This document shows, one piece after another, positions 13,079-26,800 of a DNA stretch of 64,000 nt. Under the pieces are notes generated by a model, which made no database searches, was not told the origin of the DNA, and saw only the letters and a program-made list of their open reading frames with translations. This DNA comes from Physella acuta (lineage: Eukaryota; Mollusca; Gastropoda; Physidae). Within the stretch, counting starts at the first letter, position 1. Each line of letters begins with the position of its first letter. The stretch covers positions 333,001 to 397,000 of the forward strand of contig NW_026731948.1 of assembly GCF_028476545.1 (NCBI RefSeq). Direction: 5' to 3'. The position numbers and the translations under genes are program-made.

Positions 13079-14343
13079 CGCTGAATATTACAAAAGACAA
13101 CGAGATCGAAAACCGAAATGAAATTGCATGCAGCGAGTTGTAAACGTAAACAAACTCTAGATTCTACCATGTGTTTGCATTGATTACACTTTTTAAATAA
13201 CCCAAATGCTATTTTCACACACACAAATATTTATTCTAATTTGACAATTTATCTAAAAATAAGGTTTATAGTCTGCTAGCTGTACACAAATAATATTGTA
13301 TGACTACTACTATCTACTATTATTAGTCATTATTAGATCTAGACGATTAGTAATCAATCGACAAATTATCCTTTAACCCTTATTTTATCTAGTTATTTAT
13401 TGGGGTCGTTGGGGCACCACAGATGATTTTATCGTAATAAAAAAAAACAATTTATCAATTTAGTTGAATTTAGTAGTAGTAGATTACTTACTAGATTCAA
13501 CTAAATTGGAAGGGGGGAAGGGGGGGGGGGTCTTGGCTTACTTTAGACTTGAGTACTTTTTAGTCGGCTTTAGATTAGAAACTATCTTTACTAAAGACTT
13601 TAGGACTTTACTTTAGGGGAGGGGAGAGTATGAATTTCGAATTACTTTTTACTTTTTTTGATGATAAATAGATCTATATGTATTATCATAATTATGTATT
13701 CCCTCTCTCTCTAGAATTAGTCTAGAATAGATAGAATCTAGTAGACTAGATCGTAATAAGTAGATCTAGTGCAGGGGTCTCCAAACTACGGGATGCGGCC
13801 TGCGATGTCCTCTCATCTGGCCCGCAGAGATCTTTTTGTCCATGGAAAAAACGTTTGTTGGTGATAGCCGAGGAACTTTGCCCAGAAAAATTAAAGACAT
13901 TCCTGGAAGAAACTGGCCCCCGAACTGAAATTTGATAGTTAATGCGGCCCTCAGACTGAAAAGTTTGGAGACCCCTGTAGTAGTGTGATGTCTGCTATTG
14001 GTTAAACTCTAAACAGCCAGGCTTAAACTCTAACAAAAACATTTTTACCATGTTGTGGCCAGCAGATTATGCAACGATTTCACTATTCAAATTTCAATGA
14101 GTTTTTTTTAAGTGTAACAATCTGATATGAACCATTTAAATGAAAATCTAAAAATTAAGTTTCAAATGGGGTGAGGATGTTTTATTCTCCTAATAACCCA
14201 CTAATGGGCTAAATTTTGTGACATTTACTGAATTTGGGTGGGGGGGGGGGAGGGGGGGTATGGAGTGAACATTTTATATAATCATGTGATATCATTTATG
14301 AAAACTCACTTTATAAAATATTTTTTTCTAGAAATAAATATGA
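13079..14343. promoter_or_regulatory. Head-to-head intergenic region, HEATR3/C18orf63 homologue
   Basis: About 1.27 kb separates the two divergent start codons. No TATA box is convincingly placed. The space contains poly-G runs (about 13,514 and 14,240) and a hAT-like MITE at 13,772-13,977. It probably includes promoters for both genes, but no individual site can be supported. Confidence 0.4.
13772..13977. mobile_element. hAT-like MITE, 206 bp
   Basis: Terminal inverted repeats CAGGGGTCTCCAAACT at the left and AGTTTGGAGACCCCTG at the right match exactly over 16 bp. The flanking octamers (ATCTAGTG and TAGTAGTG) share five of eight bases, so a decayed 8-bp target duplication is possible. There is no coding capacity. 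It sits in the HEATR3/C18orf63 promoter space. Confidence 0.8.
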
Positions 14344-17300
14344 ATGGAGCCTATTATCTTTTTTGCATCACCACCCAACCTTGAAGAACTTTGCTGTGTC
14401 ACAGTGACCATCAAACCCCAGGGTGTTGTAACTGGTCCACTTCTAGCTATACAGCCACACATAATTAAATGCAGGTATCTCAATTACATTTTAAATAAAA
14501 AAACATTAAAAATTGTTCTTTTAAGATTTTATATTTTGACATGCAGTTTATCTTAGTTGCATCTTTTTATTTGACAAATACATGCTAATTTATCCTTTAC
14601 TTTTATTTCTATATCTAATAATTATAAAGAAGAGATACTTTCTAAAGAAAATAATTATATATTATAATACACATTATTTTAATGTTTTAGGGAAATCATA
14701 TTTACAGAGCCAGATGTTATAGCTACTCCATCTTATGATTGTGATAACAGCTTTAATATCATTATGAAGGTGACTATATATGTACATTAATGTACAAATA
14801 TTTTAGTTATTTTCACATAATCAAATAAACTCAATATAAAATGTAGTCTAGTTTATTATTTTTTACTTATGTTAAATTCATATTTATTTTGTCACTGAAG
14901 TGATGTACACCTCAAGATAAATATTTTTCTGTTTGCAGCAAAGCTTTTTCAAAACTGGGAGATTACAACAAAGACTTCAAAAACAAGGAATGCAGGTAAT
15001 CTTATTAATTTGGGAAGTAATTGTCTAAACTTTCAACATACTCATCATACATAATCTTCAATAGATTAACATGGAAATCTGTCAAATGAATTGGATCTTT
15101 TATTTAATCATAAATAATATCTTTTGATTTATAAAAAAAAGAATGTGGTGTTTGGACCATAGAGGGTATACCCAAAATTGAGGCTAGAACCAGAGATTTT
15201 TTTTAAACCTAACATCAGATGAGTGATGTTGTGGGTCACACAATTATTTTAATAATGTTATCAAAATTAAATAACAATGTACTATGTCATTAATCTGCAA
15301 GCATTCATGTTTTTAAAGCTCAGCAAACCATACCGGGTTAGTCCATATTTGTACCAATCATGCTTGAAATACACAATCATTGCAAAGCTGGCTCCTGTGT
15401 GGAATAAAGCAGGGGATTGGTTCTTGCAAGGTAAACTTTTGAACAAGAGAGTATTTTTTTAAAAATATCTATTTTGATGATTATATGATGCTCATGACTG
15501 ATAACACAATCATGACTGATAACTTGAAAGTCACAAGTTTGGATCCCTGGCCTAAGTCTGTCTGAGTTCATCCAGTTTTGATGGGTACCTGGCTCATGTT
15601 AGGGAAATAAAGGTGAATGGGCATAGTGCTGACTAAAATATCCCTTTGTATATTGAAACAGATGAACTCAACTTAATGTGTCTAGGGCACTAACTACAAA
15701 GATGATAATGATGATGAATTATATAATAAATCAGATTTGGCTTATAGAAAGACAGACATTTTTTAAACAACTAAATAAAGCTGCATGAAATCTTATTTCT
15801 ATTAATATATTTTTTTTACTTAGCCTAACACACAGTATTATTTATTTGAATGTTTCAGGGAGAGAGTTTCTAGTGCATGTTGGATTTATAAATGCTATAA
15901 GTAAGTTATTACATAAGAGACAGCTTTTGTTTTGTTTCCTTATTCAGACTTCAAGATGACAATTTTACTTCAGCAGTGTTTTTGTTGTTAACAGTGTTGT
16001 TGTTATTATTATATGATGTATTAACAGAAATGGATCTGGTTGTCAACAAAGATGAACTTTTTGTCTCCCTGATTGGAACTGTTGTCAAGTTTTCACCATT
16101 GCAGGTGTATACCATAAGTCAAGTTTAGATGATAGATGAAAGCTAGAGTAGCTTCCTTATTCTTATTTTAAAACAAATACTAATTTTGTTTAAAAAATAT
16201 TGTTTGTTTGCCAGAAAAACAAATGAATAACGAAAGTAACCAATATTTAACTCTTAGGTTGAAGATTTAAATCTTAGCCAGCAAGAGATGATCAACATAC
16301 TGAAATCAACTGAAGGTGATGCTGGAGAGATATCTATTGCTGATTGTTGGTGTCATGTTTTACCAAGGTGATACTAGGGTTGAGAGATTGTTTCCCTAAA
16401 GGATACATAAAATGTATCACCAACTTCTTTTTAAATTTAAGTGAATAATTTTATAAATTAAAAAATAATATATGCTTCTGATCCAAGTCAAGTACATTAA
16501 TTTATATTTTTATAATCTTGTATTTAACTTAAGTCACTTTGTTTTTTTTCTAGTATGAAGCGAGGTAGAATTACCACATTGTCTCTTACCATCCCACATG
16601 GAAGTCCATTTAGCTCATACAATGACCTGAAGAGGCATTGGAAAAACATGGTAATGTTTTATTATTCATTGAAATCTTTTTGTATTTAAACATTTTACAT
16701 ATTACTTAAGATCAGTGTATTGATTTGATTTTTAGAAAAAAGTAATATAATAATAATAAAAACATATTTATTCATTCTGTGAACATCTTTAAATTTTACT
16801 ACTTTTAAAAGAAACTATAAATTAGTATAGTTTTAAAAGTTAATTATCATCACCATTAAAAAAAAATTGGTATAGTTTTAAAAGTTACTTATCCTCACCA
16901 TGAAAAGTATGGCTACAGACTTCCAGATACAGATGAAGACATTTTGTATTGTCAAGTCAGTTTCCTTCCCTCTGGTCTTGGTAAAAGGTTCACGTATCCT
17001 TGTGTTTGTAGAACATTGTAGTCTTAGCCTCAACTGAACAGTAGAATTACTTAAAACATTCATCACAATAAAAGTTAAAGTTTAAAATTCTTTGGCCATG
17101 TAAAACTTGTATAAGTATTATATTAAAAAACATTTGTGATAATGAAATAATACTGATAAAAGTTACTTTTGGATGAAATTTAACTAGTTATTGTATAGAG
17201 ATTCTGTAAATTTAGAATGTGTTTATATAGACCAATATGGTACACAATTCTGCTTAAGTCAAGTACAGTTATCCCAGTGCTTGCTTGAGACCAGGCCCAT

Positions 17301-18969
17301 TGCAAATCATTCAACGCACAGATCCCAAACCTATCTTGACTGCATTTTTACAAGAACTCCACAGTAAAATGTCATCAGTTTGTAACAGCATGTTGAGATT
17401 TCAGCCAAAACTTCGCTACGCTGCACCATCATTGCATTTAGCTGGAGAGGTGATATCGACAGATTACTTTTCTTTATAACTTGTCAACTCATATTTTTTA
17501 TTTTAAAAAAAATACACTTTATTTTAGCTGTGTTATTTCAAAAAATAATTTTGAATTTTCATTTTAGCATTTAATTGTTGTTTCAGCCCTCTGACCGGAT
17601 AAATTTATCTGCAAGGCCTGTCAAAACAGTTTCTGGTCCAGTAAGAAATATAAATTCCTGCTCAAAAGTTAACAGTGACTGTAACGGAGAAAAGAAGACA
17701 ATCAAAGAAAGATTTACAGACATTGCCAGCAATAAACCAAATGGACCTGAATTGAACAAAGAAATTAAATTGTCGGCAGCCCAATCACAGTTCATCTCTA
17801 CAGCTAGTTTTAACGAAGACACAAACTTGTCCCCACCATGTCACGACAAAACCGTATCACAACAGTCTCTGTCAGCAGACACTCGACATGAAAACACATC
17901 AGACTCTCTTAAAACAGAGCAAAAATTTGTGCCTTTGTTCAGACCAAAAACAAAGCCATTTTCTTCACAGAGCTGCAATAGACCTAGTTCTGCTAAAGAT
18001 CCAATCGTTCCTATTTTCAAAACTAAACCATATCATGATCACACACATGTCCCCGTTAAAGATACAACCATTAAATCAAATAATACTGTTAAAGTAAATG
18101 CTAGCAGTTCTTGTGCGCCCACAGCTACCACACTAAAGCCAGCCCCATCATTAGTACAGCTTCATGATAAACCTACTACACTGACTAGCATCAGTAAGGT
18201 ACAGCAGTCCATCAGGGCAACCAATGTTGGATATAGTTGTAAAAACATTTACAACAGTAAAGCTGAGGAGGGTGGAATCAGCCTATCACAAGCTAGTAAC
18301 AGCAGCCTCACTGATTCCAAAAGCAAAGGAAAAAAGAGGAAGGAAAATCAAGAAGTAGGACAGATATCTTTTATCTTCTTTGTATTAATATTTGAAAGTA
18401 GGACTTGTATCGTTGTATTTTAGGCAGTTATATTAATAGGTGCTAAGGTTGCTTAAATAATCTAAATTTAAAAAGCAAAAGTTTCCTGAGATTGTATATG
18501 GTAAATATAAAATGAGTTTTATTTCATTTGATGTATGTTGTAGATCTACCACATTTTGTTTTAAAGGCATGACCTGCTTTTATTTCAACTATTGACCATT
18601 TATTATTTTCATGATTGTGCCTAGGGAGAGATAAGCACTAAGAAACCAAGAGTTAAACCTCAGGTTCAGTCTTTAGATGTTGACTCTTTAGCAAGAGCTA
18701 ATCAGGTTGGTTATAAGTTTCATATTCACAGTAAAAGCTAATTACGTATGTAACTTGATATTTTGATTTGATAACTATTTTTAGTTGGTCTATACATTTT
18801 TATCATTATATTTTAATTCTTGTTACTAATACAGTTGAACAAGGTGAACACAGTAACCCTGACTGCATGGTTGAAAGAAAGGGGGGTAATCTGCAAGGCC
18901 AAAGACAAGAAGGGTGACCTGGTAGAAAAAGCTTACAAGTACCTGAACATTACTTGTTCAGAGCAGTAA
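14344..18969 (+). CDS. C18orf63: C18orf63 homologue (DUF4708 protein)
   Basis: Homologue of human C18orf63, a protein of unknown function with an N-terminal DUF4708 region. Exons: 14344-14474, 14691-14769, 14939-14995, 15319-15430, 15859-15900, 16028-16104, 16258-16367, 16554-16650, 16908-16993, 17269-17449, 17587-18354, 18625-18705, 18835-18969. Total 651 codons plus stop. Matching landmarks are KLAPVWNKAGDWFLQGREFL, LPSMKRGRI, YNDLKRHWKNMYGYRLPD and FTYPSACLRPGPLQ. Exon 11 (256 codons) is Ser/Lys/Thr-rich and probably disordered. It holds KFVPLFRPKTKPF and a second PIFKTKPY-like motif, resembling the human KFVPVFK segment. The last exon (LTAWLKERGV...KGDLVEKAYKYL) looks like a SAP-type helix pair, which suggests nucleic-acid contact but is only inference. 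Intron 9 has U12-type signals. Confidence 0.87.
15520..15690 (+). repeat. SINE fragment, family A
   Basis: Contains GATGGGTACCTGGCTCATGTTAGGG, AAATAAAGGTG and CATAGTGCTGACTAAAATATCCC, collinear with the copy at 58,511-58,732. It lies in intron 4 of the C18orf63 homologue. Confidence 0.65.
16994..17268 (+). other. U12-type intron in C18orf63 homologue (intron 9)
   Basis: The 5' splice site reads CAC|GTATCCTTG, nearly the U12 consensus GTATCCTTT. A branch-like TGCTTAAGT lies 11-12 bp before the acceptor TACAG|T, as expected for a minor-class intron. This choice yields RFTYPSACLRPGPLQ, which aligns with human TFTYPLSCIRSQPVQ. The nearby conventional GT sites do not give that alignment. Confidence 0.8.
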
Positions 18970-20889
18970 TAATTGTGCTTTTGTATTTGTTAACACATTG
19001 TTTTGAGAAATATATTTAGGTTTAAAATATTGTTTTATTTCATTTATAATGTTTAATATTTGTAAAAACATTAACTGCAGATTTTATGTGAGTTGTAGTT
19101 GTACACCAAAAATTACCCACAAAATGGCTTATTCTAAAGTACTTGTGGGCAAAGATGTATTGGGGGTAAAAAGGAACAGACTGCATGTTGAAAAGGAAAC
19201 CAACCTCTGCAACCTTTCCTTTTAAGTTGTCTGTAAAAGTTTTACCATGAAACATTAGTTTTTAATCAAGTATGACTTACCTAGCATTGAATCAGATAAT
19301 AGTTGTGAGACATAGAGATCAAGTTAGTTAATCAAAACATACTCGGACAGAAACATTTTGCTGGAAATCATTAAATTGAAAAAGAAAAATCATTTTAAAT
19401 TCATCCCATTTTATTGTAATAATCATAACAAATAGGTAGTTTCATAATAATAAAGAACACAGGTAAAATCAGTACACATCATGGTCACATCAACACAGAA
19501 TAAAAGAAACCCTGTATCCCTCCTGGTACAAATTAATTTTCTCTCATGCTAATTAGTTTACAGAGCACAAAAGTTTGTTAAGGATTTTCTTGTAATAAGG
19601 TAGAATTATTTTTATTCTACTTGATATCTCAAAACAAAAAACAACATAGGAGTAAAAGTGTATGGCAAAAATCACTGACATCAAGGTTTGTAATCACATC
19701 AACTGTGTGTATATACAAAAACAAGTATATCAACAAAATGGGACAATGTCTGTGGATAGTTTTTTTTCTGAAATAGACGTTTTGAAAGACATGGTACCAC
19801 GCAATAAATTCTATAGATTATCTCTTTTTAGAACAATAACATTTAGGCTAATTGAATTATAATATTATGCTTGATAAACATTCAACCTAGAAAAATACAT
19901 TTCATACAAAGGTAATGTAATTTTAATTTATTAAAAAAATTGTCAAATAATCCAACACAGTTTTAGAACATTCATGTTAATTCTTAATTGTGATTTTTAT
20001 TTCTAAAAAAAAAAAAAGAATAGGCTTGGGCCTACTTATTTCTGTATGGTGTTAAAAAAAATAGCAGTATTAATATTAAGTAAAATGTTTTCAGCCAAGT
20101 CAATCGGTTACTTTTGATTTTAAAAAGAGTAATCTTGTTGCTTAATACTATTTGTAAGTGCTAGCTATCCCAATGATCAGGTGGAAATACAAGACACATG
20201 GAGTCTGATTCCCCAGGTCAATGGAGAGCCATTGACAGCCATGCTATAACTACTCACCTCTTTGTGACTAATATGTGATACAAGATTATGACTAATGCTA
20301 ATTAATTGGACTATAACACATGAACAGAGTATGAGTTGATTAAATAATGCATGTATGAAATTATTATTCAATACAAATGAGGAATATAAACCTACAACAA
20401 ATGTAAATTGTAACAATAGACAGCAATTTTATTTAAAAGAGAGCAATAATTAGAAGCATTTCTATTACAAATTACAAATTGTTTTTTTTTGCTACTATTC
20501 ATGTAAATACAATAGTATACATTTTTGTTTCATCACCATACACATAGACTAACATACATTAACAAGGGACTGCATTAAGTTAAGAGTATTTTTCAGCTAC
20601 AATCATCCAGCTGTATAGCAAAAAAAGATATGTCATGGCAATAACTGTTATAGCCACACTATACATAAAATGTCGCACTAACTTTAACACAAACCAAATA
20701 CCGGTGCATCTGCACTATACTAGCAATCATCACTAAACCATCACAACATCTACTACTCACCACAGGTAGTACTTATTATTGTATCACAATTTTAAACAGA
20801 TTATTCAGTGTAACACTTTACATCAACACATAACCCTGTACAATAGAAGGACATTCTCAGCAAGTTCTAAGTTAAGAGGAATGCCATTT
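18970..20889. other. Convergent 3' space, C18orf63 homologue and MROH1
   Basis: About 1.9 kb of AT-rich sequence after both stop codons. No exon or RNA gene is recognised. It presumably contains both 3' UTRs. Confidence 0.5.
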
Positions 20890-23800
20890 TTAATACTCGT
20901 ACAGCAGACTCATAGCCTCAGCTGCCTTGGACCTTACCAGTGGGGACGAATCTTTCAGCAGCAGGATCAGAGCTAAAGACAAAATATTTTGTTGCATAGG
21001 TTACACAGGGTTCTCATTGTATTTTGGACTGTATACACATTTTAAATAGTGTTCAATTATTACAACAATACAAATATTTTATGAATTGATTCATATTAAG
21101 TTATTGCAAACCACAAGCCTAGAATTGTGATCTAGTATTTGAGTTTCTTAGTTCCCCAATTCTGATTTAATTTGGAGGGGGGGGGGGCAGTAAAGTTAAT
21201 CAGGCATAGTGTTGACCACATGGTCCTCATATACCTAAGCTATTGAAACAAATGAATTTTACTGGATCTTCCTGTTACTATAACTATAACATAAGGAACA
21301 TCAGACTTGAAAAGGTAGGGAACCATTTTGTACCACCAAATTTGACAGTCAAGTGTTAAAGCATTATTACTGATTTAATGAGAAACTGTTTAGGGACTGA
21401 CCAATAGATGCAGAGTAACAATACTTTTACTTTAAGCTCTATCTAAAATGTGTTTCTGATAAATCTTGAATTTATACCAAGGATATTAACATTATTAGTT
21501 CACTATTTTTTTTGAAGACAGCTTAAATACTGATAGATTTTAATAACATTTCTTCTACAACAAAAAAAAAAAGAATAATTATTAGAAATAATTAAAATTT
21601 AAAAAACTGATATCCTAGATCTCCTATTTTTATCTCTAGGTCAAAGAAGCTTATCTTGATGCACAAAGTAACTCACTCCAGTATAAAGGGTGACATTTAC
21701 TGTAAATAGTAGGCTAAAGAGTTAAGTTATTACCTGAACAAATATGCTCCTTGGTTATATTTGACTGCATGTCTTTGGGTAAATTTCCTAACAAGAATCC
21801 TGGTCAAAATCAAACAACAATCATAAATGATATTTTTAAACATGTTCATATTTTATAAATTCAACATTATAATTTTTTAAAAATTTGACACAACTACATT
21901 ATTCTAATATTAGATAAATGAGCTCTTTACAACTGGTTCATCCTTTACTGCCCAGGATTTTAAAAATAAGCACAATAGTAGATCAAAGAACTGGTTAAGC
22001 ATTCCCCGTCCAGGAAATCAATACTATTTTACTTCCCCTATGGTCAGGCGAAAAGACAATGCATTTTTCAACTATGGCAATTTAAAAAATAATTCCTGTA
22101 ATTTTGAAAAAAAAATTCTTGACTTTAGAAATATAGAAAAAAACCCACTAGAGATAGAACAACAAGAAAACAACATATATAAAACTTATTTCCTGCTTTC
22201 GCTGGTATCTTCAAAATCTAGTTACCAAAGAGACATCAGTTATTACATGTAAATAAATTTACTATACATAGTTCGGGTGACTGTGGGCAGACCGGACTGT
22301 AAAGGGTTAAATAGTTTGGCTGACTTGTGTACTCACCAATAAACATAGCAGCATTGCTTTTTATTTCAGGCCATGTGCTCTTGAAAAATGACACACAACC
22401 CATGACATAGAAGTTGATCTTCTCTTTAAGATCCTGGATCTAGAAAGGTTATTTTATAAATGAATTTACTTGTCTTTTTTAATAATGATGCAATGCAACA
22501 CAATAATTTTTTAAAAATATCTGAAGGCAAAGAAAACTACTCACGACTAGTTTAGCTAGGTCGTTCATGAACTCTCCATAATGAAGGTGACCATCTTCCA
22601 TCAGATGGCGCTGGAATTTGTCATTCATCACTTCTGACCCCATAAGTGGACCCAGATGACGTAGTGCGTATTTACATGACTAAAATTATGTAAACATATT
22701 ATTGAATTGGTACAATGACTCTAGTTGTAAATCTGTCAAAAAAAAATCATCATTATTTATCTATGAAACAATTAAAACTTTTTTCTTACTTGTCGAACTT
22801 CCTCTTCTTTATCATTCAAATGTAACAATAGACTGATAAAATTGCTGTGGATTTGTTCCAAGAAAGGAGCTTTTGAAGGGCCATCCCCAAACCTGGACAA
22901 GTTACCAAACAGCTTGAAGGCTTGGGCTCTAACTGCACATTTTTCCTGGGCAGGGGGGAATCAGATAGTGTTAATATCCCAATACATTTTATCACAATAC
23001 TCTAATGAATCTATTAGGAAATTAAAAAAAGTTCCAAAGCAATAATATTCATCTTTCAATTGCTTTAAAAAGTTCAAAAATTAAAAGTGTTTCTAATTCT
23101 TCTAGCCTCATTAACTCCTGAAGTTTATAAATATAATTATCTAAGATAAAAAATAATATGAGAATGGCTTTTTATTTGAATAATAAATATATTACTTTTA
23201 AAAATGATAAATTTATTAGTTTGCACAAAGGAGAATATTTCAGAGAAATATGACTATATTGTTGAGTTTAAAATAAAGACTTTAAGAGGTATAGGTATTT
23301 AGAATGAGGTTATAAAAATAAAACCCCATCACCTTTTCAAAACAAGGCCTAATTTTCAGAGAAACGTTAATGAGAATAGCTCGGATGTGTTCTTCTTGAA
23401 TCTCCCCCAGGATGCGTGAGAGCCCACTCATGGCCTCAATGGTGATGTAATCTTCTGGGTCTTCCTTGTCATCCATCCCAGCCATCATGGCAGACAGAAT
23501 TGTTGTAGCATATTTCTGGACCTGTGTACACAATGCAACAATAGTTGTGTAAATAACCTTAGCACAGAAAACAAAACTATCACAAATAATGGTTATATAC
23601 AGAGATAGCAAATAGATATAATATTAAAAATTTATGAGCTTGCATGTCAGGTAGTAGAAAGCATGATTGCCCAACCAGAAGTGATGAGTTAAATTTCCAA
23701 CTTCATTCATTCAGATACCTGACTCAAATCAGGGGAAGTAAAGCCTAATTCACACAATAATAACCATACAATCACTTCACATGACCAGGTCACACAGCCC

Positions 23801-26800
23801 CTTTATCCAATGGACTGTACAGTATGTTTCCAAATGGTGAACAGTATTCCACTTTTACTTTATTTAAAATATGCCCAAACTGCCCACTGTAAAATATTAA
23901 CATTCCAACTGACCTGGGCCTTCCCTACACTGGCAATATTTCCCAGGCCTCTGACACACAACATGCGGACAATGTGGGATTCGTCCACTAGACGTCCCAA
24001 CAAGCTGTTCATGATCAGAGTTATCAGCCCCTCATCACCTTTACATTTCTGGTTTATCAACTGGGGATAGAGGTCAAAAATTGATTGTTTAGTTTAAAGA
24101 ACAAAGATGAACAGATGAAACATATTTCAAGCAAATAAATAGTTACCAACTTAAAGTTACATCTTCTTCTTCATTCTTAATTTTTAGTGTTGTAAGGGAT
24201 CAAGCCTTATCTGCCAGAGGATTTGAACTCATGACTTTTTTTTTCGAATTTAACAACCATGAGCTTTGCCGACTCGACCATGCCTCCAACACAATTAAGT
24301 ATACCTGCCAACTGGTTATGCGCCATTGAGACCATTGACCTCGATATCAGCCCTTTTTGGATTTGCTTTGTCCAACAAAGAAAAACTACAAGGCAGCAGT
24401 TATTTGATTTTGGAGTTTTCTCTCCTGAGGCTTAAAGTTGCATTTCATAAAACTTTCTTAATTGGAGGAAAACTTTTAGCAGTAGAAACAAATTTGATCT
24501 GCATTTAGAAATTGCATACTGTTCTAAGAAAGCTTTTAATCATTTAAGATTTATTTCATTTTAGGCAAGAGTAGGTTAAACAATAAGAGAAACTGGGAGG
24601 GTTAAAAGAGCTTTGGACATCGCTGTTTACAAAGATCTTAGTCCTGACCCATGCAGTGATAAAAGTTGTCAGGTACTCACCTCAGCAAAGAAAGCAGCAA
24701 CAGTTACTCTTTGTGATTCATACAAACTTGACAACACAGATGTCAGAGAATTGACAATATCCGCTAAGTGAGTCTCCTTCTCTTCATTCAATAAAGCCCT
24801 GTGGGAAATATTAATTAATTTAAAATCTTGAAAAGGTATACTGAAAATTTAGAAATCTTAGTTTTAAAAAAAAAAGAGTGGCACTATTAGCTTTACCTGG
24901 CCAGTAGAGTGATGGCTTCTGGGTACTCGACCTCATCCTCCATGAGAGACCAGGCCCCATCTTTCTCTAGCTGCTCCAGCATGTCAGTCATCTTGGTGTG
25001 CTCCAGGAATGTCTTTAGGGCAGTGGTGGCTACCCTATGACAACAAACAAGGGACAAGTCAACAGGGGAAATCACTGTCATTTTTTTTTCAATGTTTAAA
25101 ATTTTAAACTATACATTCAGATTATTTACATATTTTTATTTTTGGTATTTAGTAGAATTAAGGAGATGAAATAATAATCGATTAAAAAATAATTTTAAAA
25201 ACTTATTTAATGTTTAAATATCAATAGAATATGTATTCCAAATGACAAAAAATTTAAAGGGAACAATCAGAAAGATACTGGCTGCACATACTCTCATTAT
25301 TTTGATTAACACATAAGTTAAAGGTTTACTTCCTAAACATTCTTACAACTTACTGAATGGGGACAACTTTTTGTGGCTTTTTCTCAACAACTCCTTTCTT
25401 TTTTTTCTCTGGCTTTGATTCTGTTAGTTCTTGTTTCTAAAGGAAATGTAATTGGACACTTAGCTGCAGGTAATTTACTAACATGTAATTGTCACAGAAA
25501 ATAAAGTTGTCTCAATAGTGAAAACTGAACAAGCAAATTTAAGCTTGCTAATTTAATCTAACTCCAGGACTATCAATCATTTTTATGCTGCTCCATGTAG
25601 TCCAAGTATGTGAGAAAAAAAGATACAGAAACATTAGTAATAACACTAAAAAATTAAGCTTTGACTTGGGGCTTCATTAAAATACAAGAAGAAGAGGAGT
25701 GAGAAAAATGAAAATAAGCATAAATTAAATAAAAATTCAACTATCTTGTGTAAATATTTTAGGAAGTTGGATGCACACATGAATGGTCTCTGGAAGCAGT
25801 GACAGAACATGCATTGAAAAGAAAAATTTGAACAAAAATACTGATAAAACGTTGCAAGATTGTGTAGAACTAAATGTAATGACTTTCTCACCTTTTCTTT
25901 TGGTGGCTTGGCTGCGACGGAGGATCCAACTCTGACCATGAGAGCAGCAAACAGGCGAGGGAAAACTTTGGTCACATTTTCCTCCGTCTCCTCCACTTTG
26001 AATATTTCTGTTAAGGCATAGGTTACCTGTGGTGACAACAACAGATATAAATGTATTATATTAAGAGAGCTAAAACAGTTGTGAGAGCTAAAACATAAAT
26101 GTGAGAGCTAAAACATAAAGTAGGATTACTTAAACAAAAAGTAGACAGCTAAGACATGCACTATCACACTAATCCATCCAAGTCAATTGAAGTAAATATA
26201 TTTTCAGTCTGTATCACAGCTGTATATTTGTGTTTGAGTCATTCAAAACTGTTTACAACAGCTTATATATTCTGATAAAATAGTAAAACGCAGGATAACT
26301 CACAGCTAAAGGCACTACAGTAGCAGTTTTGATTGTCTTTTCTTTATCTCTAGGATCTGCCTTTTCCTCATAAGGCAAAGACTTTTGCAGAAGTTCCAGA
26401 AAATGATCCAGAATTAAAGCAGTCAGATTTGATTCTTGGGAAAGAATTTTCCAAATTTCCACAACATTGCTAAAAAAAAAAGTTTAATTAATATTTTTAA
26501 TACGGTATACTATATAATTTTTCATTGTAAAAAAAAAAACTTCACACTTTAATAGATTACCTATACACTTTCATAGATTATCAGTTAATATTTTTTTCTA
26601 CTCTACCCCCCTCCCCCATATAACAACAATGAAGGAGAAACGTACTCATCATAAGGCAGCTGATATGTCAACAGAGAGGTGAGTGTGGGCAGGAGGTGGT
26701 GGGTGGCCATCGTACGGATGGTACGTAGGGTGCCTGTTTTAGTCTGGGGGTGCTGGATTTGAAAGAGTTTCTCGTACAGAGTCTCAAGGAAAACTTCAAC

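Noticed and set aside
17003-17010. Conventional GT donor for exon 9 of the C18orf63 homologue
   Set aside because: The GT sites at 17,004 and 17,008 give junctions that do not reproduce the conserved FTYP...C...P.Q block, while the U12-type donor at 16,994 does.
24170-24294. True tRNA gene
   Set aside because: The A and B box-like motifs are present but no cloverleaf closes, and the tail and second copy show a SINE.
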